7,580 nucleotides of DNA from Candidatus Altimarinota bacterium (GTDB lineage: Bacteria > Patescibacteriota > Gracilibacteria > UBA4473), in the NCBI GenBank assembly GCA_018401175.1, contig JAGYLK010000044.1:1-7580 (forward strand), given 5' to 3'. The translations under genes and the position numbers were made by a program. The notes below the pieces were generated by a model. The model was not told the DNA's origin, did not search any database, and saw only the letters and a program-made list of their open reading frames with translations. Below, one piece after another: positions 1 to 5,152 of this stretch (positions within the stretch are counted from its first letter, which is position 1; each line of letters begins with the position of its first letter).

Positions 1-411
1 CAAGAAATTGAATCAGTAAAACGAGAAATTCGTGGGAATAATCCAGAACAGAAGATAGATAATGCGATAGAAGTTTTTTCACAACAAATAGTAACAGCAA
101 TGGAAGCAAAAAATTGGGGAACCTTTCTTTCTCAATCAGAACGATGGTTTCATGAGTTATTAACCGAAAATTTAGATTTTTTTAAAGAACAAAATATAGA
201 CAGCGACATCAGAAATTTGGAACAAAAATTGAATGAATATTTACAAATACAAGATCGAAAAGAAATTGAGAGTGCCTTAGTATTCATCAGTTTAGTAGGA
301 AAAATAATGATTGAAGCGCGGCTTGCAATTCATAATGTATCTCGTCCAGAAAATAATAGTCCGGGAATAGGAGATGTTCCAGGAGAAGCAGCTTTTTTGA
401 CTATGCAATAA
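1..411 (+). CDS. Hypothetical helical protein, C-terminal part (5' end outside window)
   Basis: The reading frame is open from the first base to a TAA at 409-411, giving 136 residues. An ATG at 100 lies inside this frame, but the 33 upstream codons are just as protein-like (charged, helical: QEIESVKREI...), so I read the gene as entering from the left and not starting at 100. The visible part is rich in Glu, Lys, Gln and Asn, with long predicted helices and possible coiled coil. It has no obvious membrane segment and no catalytic motif I recognise. The last 20 residues are Pro/Gly-rich and probably disordered. The gene is AT-rich like the HAD-fold gene at 2237. A hairpin immediately after the stop (415-440) could end its transcription, although that hairpin fits a minus-strand terminator better. 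Function unknown. Confidence is for the gene being real. Confidence 0.7.
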   Translation, partial: QEIESVKREIRGNNPEQKIDNAIEVFSQQIVTAMEAKNWGTFLSQSERWFHELLTENLDFFKEQNIDSDIRNLEQKLNEYLQIQDRKEIESALVFISLVGKIMIEARLAIHNVSRPENNSPGIGDVPGEAAFLTMQ

Positions 412-412
412 G

Positions 413-440
413 AAAAAACCGCCTCAAGAGAGTCGGTTTT
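413..440 (-). terminator. Intrinsic terminator, best read on the minus strand
   Basis: On the minus strand AAAACCG (440-434) pairs with CGGTTTT (421-415). A single A/G mismatch follows, then CTC/GAG closes an inner stem around a TCTT loop (429-426). The stem runs directly into TTTTTT (418-413) and then CTTATT, the classic U-tract. On the plus strand the same hairpin follows the stop of the first gene by three bases, but beyond the stem there is GACC and no T-run, so the minus direction is favoured. It may serve both converging transcripts. Confidence 0.75.
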
Positions 441-592
441 GACCAGCATGCCGTAGCTTTCGAAGGAAATCGTTTCCTGCGTTTTTGCAGGTGGGGTATC
501 TTTCGCAACGCCCATGAGCGATGCAGATCAGAATTCCCTAGAAAAGGTGATGAGGAAAAAGATCTTCGAAAACTACGTACATTCCAGTACGA
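413..592 (-). ncRNA. Candidate structured small RNA of about 180 nt, minus strand
   Basis: No believable protein covers this stretch, but the minus strand holds a coherent RNA. From 5': a hairpin CGTAC-TGGAAT-GTACG (591-576). Next comes a long-range stem in which CGTAGTTTTCGAAG (577-564) pairs with CTTCGAAAGCTACG (465-452), 14 consecutive pairs including one G-U. That wobble would be an A-C mismatch on the plus strand, so the minus strand is the one that folds. Inside the stem lie a weak TTCC/GGAA helix (557-554 with 537-534), a hairpin built from ATCT/AGAT, GCA/TGC and CGC/GCG (528-498), and a hairpin CCTGC-AAAAAC-GCAGG (491-476). A short linker then leads to the terminator. A promoter lies just upstream (625-597). 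I recognise no known family: the core motifs of RNase P RNA, tmRNA and SRP RNA are missing, and the interior is branched, unlike the single long hairpin of 6S RNA. The ends are estimates. Confidence 0.55.
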
Positions 593-596
593 GATG

Positions 597-625
597 AATG
601 TATTACGAACACATTTTTTCGTCAA
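597..625 (-). promoter_or_regulatory. Candidate promoter of the minus-strand RNA
   Basis: On the minus strand TTGACG (625-620, 5 of 6 to the -35 consensus) is followed by a 17-nt spacer and TACATT (602-597, 4 of 6 to the -10 consensus). Transcription would start near 592-589, at the base of the first hairpin of the candidate RNA. The overlapping TAATAC (605-600) is another possible -10, but its spacer is only 14 nt. Confidence 0.45.
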
Positions 626-641
626 AGAATTTGTGTGGCGA

Positions 642-689
642 AAAAGTTTAAAAGTTTAAAAGTATAAAAGTTGAAAAGTTGAAAAGTAT
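642..689 (+). repeat. Six tandem 8-bp units AAAAGTNN; left arm of an imperfect inverted repeat
   Basis: The units are AAAAGTTT (642), AAAAGTTT (650), AAAAGTAT (658), AAAAGTTG (666), AAAAGTTG (674) and AAAAGTAT (682), head to tail without spacers. The array lies 24 bp upstream of the four-helix-bundle start. GTATAAAAGTT at 662-672 is an exact inverted copy of AACTTTTATAC at 1051-1061, directly after that gene. Adding the neighbouring AAAA and allowing one bulged base, the match extends to about 15 bp. The array could form one side of a hairpin enclosing the gene transcript. Confidence 0.85.
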
Positions 690-697
690 GCTATTTT
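671..697 (+). promoter_or_regulatory. Weak candidate promoter for the four-helix-bundle gene
   Basis: TTGAAA (671-676, spanning two units of the 8-bp array) lies 15 nt before TATTTT (692-697). The start site would be near 704, about 10 nt before the ATG at 714. The spacer is short and AT-rich repeats give such matches by chance. If real, changes in repeat number would move the -35 box. Confidence 0.25.
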
Positions 698-713
698 GAG
701 TAGAGTTCAGGCA

Positions 714-1052
714 ATGAAGTTTCAGAAGTTGCAAATTTGGCAGAAAGGCATTGAGATAGTAAAAAGTTGCTATCTTTTGACTGAAAAATTTCCCGATTCA
801 GAAAAGTTTGGACTTGCTTCTCAGATGCGCCGTGCAGCAGTTTCTGTTCCTTCAAACATTGCAGAAGGAAATGGACGTAAGAGTAATCAGGAGTTCTTGA
901 GATTTTTACAAATTGCTCGAGGCTCTCTTGCAGAATTAGAAACGCAACATATTCTTTCTGAAGAGTTAGGATTTGGGAAATCACTAGACCTTGCTATTCA
1001 AATAGAAGAATTGTATAAAATGCTTCACACTTTTATGCAGCGTCTTCAATAA
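714..1052 (+). CDS. Four-helix-bundle protein, S23 / 23S rRNA intervening-sequence family
   Basis: This 112-residue protein matches the family along its whole length. An N-terminal KLQIWQKG (residues 5-12) is followed by the signature helix SQMRRAAVSVPSNIAEG (36-52), then EFLRFLQIARGSLAELET (60-77) and a helical C-terminus. Family members are small all-helical proteins first found encoded in intervening sequences of bacterial 23S rRNA genes; the bAvd protein of diversity-generating retroelements has a related fold. The biochemical role of the free-standing members is not established. I chose ATG 714 because the conserved region begins there; a TTG at 696 would add six unlikely residues. TAGAG at 702-706 is at best a poor ribosome-binding site. 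The gene is bracketed by complementary AAAAGT / ACTTTT sequences, and no rRNA or reverse transcriptase is visible nearby. ychF begins 41 bp downstream. Confidence 0.9.
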   Translation: MKFQKLQIWQKGIEIVKSCYLLTEKFPDSEKFGLASQMRRAAVSVPSNIAEGNGRKSNQEFLRFLQIARGSLAELETQHILSEELGFGKSLDLAIQIEELYKMLHTFMQRLQ

Positions 1053-1085
1053 CTTTTATACCTTTTGACTCACTACTTTTTGACT
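1051..1085 (+). repeat. Right arm of the inverted repeat flanking the four-helix-bundle gene
   Basis: The arm begins inside the stop codon of the four-helix-bundle gene. It carries three irregular copies of the complement of the left-hand unit: AACTTTTATAC (1051-1061), CCTTTTGACT (1061-1070) and TACTTTTTGACT (1074-1085). The first is an exact inverted match to 662-672. The others match the left array only approximately (pyrimidine side ACTTTT). It fills nearly the whole 41-bp gap before ychF. Confidence 0.65.
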
Positions 1086-1093
1086 TATAAACA

Positions 1094-2197
1094 ATGAACT
1101 TAAAAATTGGAATTGTCGGCCTTCCAAATGTTGGGAAATCAACGCTTTTTAATGCTTTAACGGGAGCAAAAAATGCAGCAGCAGAGAATTTCCCCTTTTG
1201 TACGATTGATCCCAACGTGGGAATCGTGGCGGTTCCAGATAATCGATTGGAAAAACTGGCGGCAATCGTTCATCCAGAACGAATTCAGCATTCGGCGGTA
1301 GAGTTTGTTGATATTGCGGGATTGGTTGCCGGAGCATCACAGGGAGAAGGACTGGGAAATAAATTTCTTTCTCATATTCGAGAATGTCAGGCAATTGCTC
1401 ATGTGCTTCGTGATTTTGATGATTCAAATGTGCACCATGTTTCAGCGCGTGTGAATCCGGCAGAAGACTTTGAAGTGATTTTAACGGAATTAATTTTGGC
1501 GGATTTGGAGTCAGTGGATAGACAACTCGATCGCGTTCAAAAGAAAGCGCGGGCCGGAGATAAGGAAGCGAAGGTGGAATACGCGATTCTGGAGCGCGTA
1601 AAACCAATTTTGGAGGCAGGAAATTTGGCGAGTATCATAGAACCCGAACTGGAAGAAGAGGAGAAAGTATTGTTGAGACAGTTACACTTACTCACGACGA
1701 AGAAATTTTTGATTGTGGCAAATACTTCAGAGAAAAATTTTGTGAACTGGGACGAATCAGCTTTTCGTGAAAAATTGAGCGGCAAATTCTCATATGTGCC
1801 CGTTGTTCCCATTTGTGCCAAAACAGAGGCGGAATTGGGAGAGCTTGATCCGGAGGATCGGAAGATGTTTCTCGAGGAACTTGGGACGGATAAGTCCGGC
1901 CTTGAATCATTGATTCAGAAAAGTTTTGAGCTCTTGGGGCTCCAGAGCTATTTCACCGCCGGAGTAAAAGAGGTTCGCGCGTGGACAATTCGAAAAGGAG
2001 CGACTGCACCACAGGCGGCGGGAGAGATTCATACAGATTTTGAAAAGGGTTTCATCAAGGCGGATGTAATTGCGTACGAGGATTTTATTTCTGGGAATGG
2101 AGAAGCTGGGGCGAAGTTGGCGGGGAAAATGCGGATGGAGGGGAAAACGTATATTGTGCAGGATGGGGATGTGATGCATTTTAAATTCAATGTGTAA
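1094..2197 (+). CDS. ychF: Redox/ribosome-associated GTPase-like ATPase YchF (Obg family)
   Basis: At 367 residues the length is normal for the family (E. coli YchF is 363). The G1 P-loop GLPNVGKST is at residues 9-17 and the G3 motif DIAGLV at 73-78. The G4 position reads NTSE (210-213) in place of NKxD; this is the YchF/OLA1 hallmark linked to ATP preference over GTP. A helical coiled-coil insertion covers about 125-200. The C-terminal TGS domain starts near 285 (YFTAGVKEVRAWTIRKG, then EIHTDFEKGFIKADVI) and runs to the end. YchF is a cytosolic, ribosome-associated P-loop NTPase linked to stress responses and translation. The ATG at 1094 precedes the canonical MNLKIGIVGLPNVGKS start. No Shine-Dalgarno is visible (ATAAACAATG). 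It could be co-transcribed with the upstream four-helix-bundle gene; I found no separate promoter that fits. Nothing is truncated. Confidence 0.97.
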   Translation: MNLKIGIVGLPNVGKSTLFNALTGAKNAAAENFPFCTIDPNVGIVAVPDNRLEKLAAIVHPERIQHSAVEFVDIAGLVAGASQGEGLGNKFLSHIRECQAIAHVLRDFDDSNVHHVSARVNPAEDFEVILTELILADLESVDRQLDRVQKKARAGDKEAKVEYAILERVKPILEAGNLASIIEPELEEEEKVLLRQLHLLTTKKFLIVANTSEKNFVNWDESAFREKLSGKFSYVPVVPICAKTEAELGELDPEDRKMFLEELGTDKSGLESLIQKSFELLGLQSYFTAGVKEVRAWTIRKGATAPQAAGEIHTDFEKGFIKADVIAYEDFISGNGEAGAKLAGKMRMEGKTYIVQDGDVMHFKFNV

Positions 2198-2201
2198 ATT
2201 A

Positions 2202-2229
2202 TTGACAAAAAACTTTTAATGTTTATTTT
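2202..2229 (+). promoter_or_regulatory. Strong candidate promoter, probably giving a leaderless mRNA
   Basis: A perfect TTGACA (2202-2207), a 16-nt spacer and TATTTT (2224-2229, 4 of 6) fill the 39-bp gap between ychF and the HAD-fold gene. The expected start site, about seven bases past the -10, coincides with the ATG at 2237, so the transcript would have no 5' untranslated region. No ribosome-binding site is present, in keeping with this. Confidence 0.6.
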
Positions 2230-2236
2230 TTAAACA

Positions 2237-3349
2237 ATGAAAAAAGAAAGTGGAGCTATTTATACTGGATTTGATGGGGAAAGAAAAGGAGAGAAAAATT
2301 ACCCAGAAGAGCTGATCAGTCACTATGTCAAGAATCCGAAGAATGGATTATTTGTGAGTGATTTTGACGGATGTATTACGCGAGAAGATTTTGGGGTGCA
2401 ATGTTTTGATTTAAAACTTAATAATGGTGCATATTGGACATGGACAGAGGGAGAATTTTCCGAATTGTTGCTACCAACAGAAGTGAGTGAAGGAAATAGA
2501 GTTTCTTATAGGCAAATTTTAGAGTATGCACTCAATCCAGAAAGAGATATTCTGGAAAAAATACGCGTTCGAGCACAGAAATTACAAGATCTTCATAGAA
2601 AATTGGTTTCTTTGTATGTTCGTATTAAAACAGACTCTCGTGCTCCTCTCAGAAGGGAATTTGCTGATAAAATGCAGGAATATGATCAAACAGTACTTTC
2701 TTTAGAAGGATTCTTTTCTCAATTTTATGGAAATAGTATTTTTTCCCGTTTGCGATTTTTTGCTGGAAAAGCGCATACCGACGCAAAGCAATTATCAGCA
2801 GATACGATTGCTCAGGGGAAAACAGAATTTAATAAAGATTTGTTAGATATTTATAAATATTTACGTACGGAGGGAGCTGAAGGACGAATTATTACGACTA
2901 ATTTTCTTTCCTTAGTTCGTGAAGCAGTTAGTAAGACCATACTCAACGAAATATTTGATGAGGATCATGTTATAGCAACACAAATGCAAGGGAATAAAAC
3001 ACATAAAAAGGACCCATTTCTTATGAAAAGGCTTGTGAAAGGGGAACCAGTTTTTGGTTCCAGAAAGGCGCAATTAGCTTTACAGGAGATCGTAAGTAAA
3101 AATAAAGATTTAATTTTGGCGGCAGGAGATTCTCCTAAGGGAGATGCTTCTATGTTGGCGGAATCCCTTAAAGCGGGAGGAATCGCCATTATTCCGGTGT
3201 CCCAAGAGAATGATATTTCAGAAGTGATTTTTAAATTTAAACAGCAGATGGCAGAACATTTAGGGATTCCCGAATTATCACCAGATATGTTACAGCGAAC
3301 ATGGTGTCTTCAAACGGAGAATTTTATTCCAGCAATTCCTATTTCTTAA
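2237..3349 (+). CDS. HAD-superfamily phosphatase-like protein with a large helical cap
   Basis: The 370-residue protein carries the HAD catalytic motifs in order. Motif I is FVSDFDGCIT (39-48), with the nucleophile Asp42 and the acid Asp44. The motif II threonine is in IITTN (218-222). The likely motif III lysine is in SRKAQ (275-279), and the motif IV acidic pair is GDSPKGD (Asp298, Asp303). About 175 residues separate motifs I and II. They are helical and charged (for example 105-160) and should form a C1-type cap that sets substrate choice. This layout resembles the phosphoserine-phosphatase-like (HAD-IB) branch, but the substrate cannot be read from the sequence. There is no signal peptide, so it should be cytosolic. 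The ATG sits seven bases after a -10 box. The 3' end overlaps the convergent 139-aa gene by four bases (3346-3349). Coding DNA is more AT-rich than ychF. Confidence 0.8.
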   Translation: MKKESGAIYTGFDGERKGEKNYPEELISHYVKNPKNGLFVSDFDGCITREDFGVQCFDLKLNNGAYWTWTEGEFSELLLPTEVSEGNRVSYRQILEYALNPERDILEKIRVRAQKLQDLHRKLVSLYVRIKTDSRAPLRREFADKMQEYDQTVLSLEGFFSQFYGNSIFSRLRFFAGKAHTDAKQLSADTIAQGKTEFNKDLLDIYKYLRTEGAEGRIITTNFLSLVREAVSKTILNEIFDEDHVIATQMQGNKTHKKDPFLMKRLVKGEPVFGSRKAQLALQEIVSKNKDLILAAGDSPKGDASMLAESLKAGGIAIIPVSQENDISEVIFKFKQQMAEHLGIPELSPDMLQRTWCLQTENFIPAIPIS

Positions 3350-3765
3350 TATCGTGAATGGGGGTCTTTGCTCCAGTGAGGGAATGATTTTTTTGGATAA
3401 TCCTCTTCACCATAAGGAGAATAAGAAATACCATTTTTTGTCCAAGTGGGAAATTGAATCTGTTCCTTTTGTTCTTCGGAAAACATTCTATCTGCCTTTT
3501 TCCAACTGGGATCTTTCTCTTTAAAAAAGTGAAAATACCATCCCAGAATTACACAAAGGTCTTGAAGAGTGCATTCTCGGTTTTCTTCCCAACGACTTAT
3601 TTCTTTCAAAAAAGCAGTTTCACTTCGTTTGCTTCCATCTGGATTTCCTACTGTATTGCGGTATAGTTCTTGAACCTTTTGTTTTAGCGGCTCGATTGAG
3701 AGCCCATCAAGAGATCCTTGGTATGTTATTTTGAGCGGTTCTAAAGGGGCATCTTTTTTTTCCAT
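3346..3765 (-). CDS. Hypothetical protein, last gene of the dusB-xthA operon
   Basis: The 139-residue product is not one I recognise. Its ATG overlaps the stop of the exonuclease III gene by one base (TAATG), the usual arrangement for translational coupling, which is the main reason to accept it as real. The middle (about 24-80) is helical and charged, with EISRWEENRECTLQDLC-like amphipathic stretches. The C-terminal third is rich in aromatic residues, Pro and Lys (Trp, Tyr, Phe), ending HSRY. There is no membrane segment, signal peptide or metal-binding cluster. The stop codon overlaps the stop of the convergent HAD-fold gene, and no terminator is visible between them. Being downstream of a DNA-repair nuclease and tRNA-modification enzymes does not by itself say what it does. 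Confidence 0.7.
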   Translation of the reverse strand: MEKKDAPLEPLKITYQGSLDGLSIEPLKQKVQELYRNTVGNPDGSKRSETAFLKEISRWEENRECTLQDLCVILGWYFHFFKEKDPSWKKADRMFSEEQKEQIQFPTWTKNGISYSPYGEEDYPKKSFPHWSKDPHSRY

Positions 3766-4547
3766 TATGGATATTTTAATAATATGGGACAGTGATCACT
3801 GCCCATTTGTTTTGTTAAATACTGAATATCTGCCACGTGTGGAAAATGTTTTTCATCCACAAAAAAATAATCAATGCGCCATCCGACATTTTTTTCCCTC
3901 GAACGCGTAATCACGTGCCACCACGAATAGACATCGCGAACATGGGGATTCTGGTCTCTCCATGCGTCCCTCCAGCCATTTTGAATCCATTTGGATACCC
4001 ACGCTCGTTCATCGGGATGAAATCCAATCTTGCCCTCATTGTCTTTTGGTCGTGCCAAATCAATTTCTTCGTGGGCACAATTTACATCTCCGGCAAAAAT
4101 TACCGCTTTTCCTTCTTTTCGGAGCGAGTTTACAAATTCCAAAAATTTCTCATAAAATTCCAGTTTCCCGCTCCATGCATCTGGAGATTTTCCCCCGTTT
4201 GGGAAATATACACCAAGAATTTCCGTAGTATCAAAACTGATGCGAGAAATGCGTCCTTCGGTATCGTCAAAGTCGGGCATTCCCGTTTGAAATTTAAAAT
4301 TTGCAGTTTGTAGTTTGAAGTTTTTCTTCACCCAAATTGCAGTTCCTGCATATCCCGGCTTTTCCGCTGCATGATAGAATTGCTCGTATTGATCATACTT
4401 TTTTATGATTGCCGTGACTTGTTCAGGTTTGGATTTCGTTTCTTGAATTAAAAAAATGTCGGGATCATTATTTTTCAAAAAAACTTCCAAATAGCCTTTT
4501 TTTTCCACCGCACGGATTCCGTTCACATTCCAGGAGATGATTTTCAT
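3765..4547 (-). CDS. xthA: Exodeoxyribonuclease III / AP endonuclease
   Basis: The 260-residue protein is a full-length member of the ExoIII (Xth) branch of the endonuclease/exonuclease/phosphatase fold. Visible catalytic motifs are WNVNGIRA (6-13), LIQETK with metal-ligand Glu36, GVYFPNG with Tyr114, FAGDVN with Asp154 and Asn156, WRIDYFF with Asp226, and the C-terminal GSDHCP with Asp251-His252. Enzymes of this family cut DNA 5' of abasic sites and remove 3' blocking groups and 3' nucleotides in base-excision repair. The DPDIFLIQETK and HPDERAWV segments are also typical. The ATG at 4547 overlaps the methyltransferase stop in an ATGA junction. It is 4th of five genes, and no separate promoter was seen. 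No key residue is missing. Confidence 0.95.
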   Translation of the reverse strand: MKIISWNVNGIRAVEKKGYLEVFLKNNDPDIFLIQETKSKPEQVTAIIKKYDQYEQFYHAAEKPGYAGTAIWVKKNFKLQTANFKFQTGMPDFDDTEGRISRISFDTTEILGVYFPNGGKSPDAWSGKLEFYEKFLEFVNSLRKEGKAVIFAGDVNCAHEEIDLARPKDNEGKIGFHPDERAWVSKWIQNGWRDAWRDQNPHVRDVYSWWHVITRSREKNVGWRIDYFFVDEKHFPHVADIQYLTKQMGSDHCPILLKYP

Positions 4548-5152
4548 TTTTCCGCAATTAATACAAAATTTTTCTCACGGAATAGTGTACAAGATTTCAC
4601 GGTAAATCCAGATTTTTTTGCCAGACGGGTCAATTCTCTTCTCGAGGTCTTTCGATATGTCCGGGGATGAGATTCTTTTCCAAAGGGGATATTCCAATTT
4701 TTCTTTCCGATATTTTTCCAAAAATATTTCCGTGGCAATTTCCAAGTCGTGAGGAAAAGGGTTCCACCAGGTTTCATGACCCGAAATACTTCAGCAAAAA
4801 AGAGAATTTGTTCGTTTTTACTTAACAAATGATGAAAACTGGCAATAGCTGCGATAACGTCGAATTGATCGGCACCAAATAGCAGCTTCTCTCCAAAATT
4901 TCCATGAAAAAAATGATCACGGGGATTTTGTTCTCGTGCAATTTTTAATAACTCTTCGCTGGCATCGAATCCAAAATATTCTCCTTCTTTTGTCCCACAG
5001 TTAGTCAAAAAAGTCCGTAATCGTCCATTTCCACATCCGAGATCAAGTACGCGTTTCCCCCTTTGTACTAATGGGCGAAGCAACTCAAATTCGGGCCAAC
5101 CAGATTGTCTGGATTGCGAGAAATCCTGTGCGAAGGCATCGTATTCAGACAT
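4544..5152 (-). CDS. Class I SAM-dependent methyltransferase, Trm9/ALKBH8-like
   Basis: The 202-residue protein has a Rossmann methyltransferase core. Motif I is VLDLGCGNGR (35-44), the acidic residue that binds the SAM ribose is in FGFDAS (60-65), and later motifs are FDVIAAIASFHHL (97-109) and VMKPGGTLFLTTW (125-137). The N-terminal AQDFSQSRQSGWPEF (8-22), the IASFHHL motif and the late RTYRKTSRRELTRL (164-177) followed by the SGF strand resemble the tRNA wobble-uridine methyltransferases Trm9 and ALKBH8. A general methyltransferase-11 protein is the fallback. I start at ATG 5152, eight bases inside the dusB end, because the N-terminal family motif begins there; a TTG at 5188 would read through dusB in another frame. 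The 3' end overlaps xthA by four bases. Next to dusB, a tRNA substrate is reasonable but inferred. Confidence 0.85.
   Translation of the reverse strand: MSEYDAFAQDFSQSRQSGWPEFELLRPLVQRGKRVLDLGCGNGRLRTFLTNCGTKEGEYFGFDASEELLKIAREQNPRDHFFHGNFGEKLLFGADQFDVIAAIASFHHLLSKNEQILFFAEVFRVMKPGGTLFLTTWKLPRKYFWKNIGKKNWNIPFGKESHPRTYRKTSRRELTRLAKKSGFTVKSCTLFREKNFVLIAEK

Noticed and set aside
465..477. Hairpin GGAAA-TCG-TTTCC
   Set aside because: It competes with both the long stem (base 465) and the CCTGC/GCAGG hairpin (bases 476-477), which together are stronger; kept only as an alternative fold.
401..625. Two open minus-strand frames (61 and 74 codons) and a long stop-free plus frame across the same interval
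   Set aside because: The plus frame has no usable start. All three products have low-complexity or Arg/Ser-rich composition with no family resemblance. The stretch is better explained by paired RNA segments and a terminator.
696..713. TTG at 696 as the start of the four-helix-bundle gene
   Set aside because: It adds six residues not typical of the family and overlaps the candidate -10 box; ATG 714 begins with the family's usual N-terminus.
1065..1091. TTGACT...TATAAA as a promoter for ychF
   Set aside because: The spacer is only 15 nt and the -10 box would end two bases before the ATG, placing the transcription start inside the coding sequence. The match is explained by the inverted-repeat arm.
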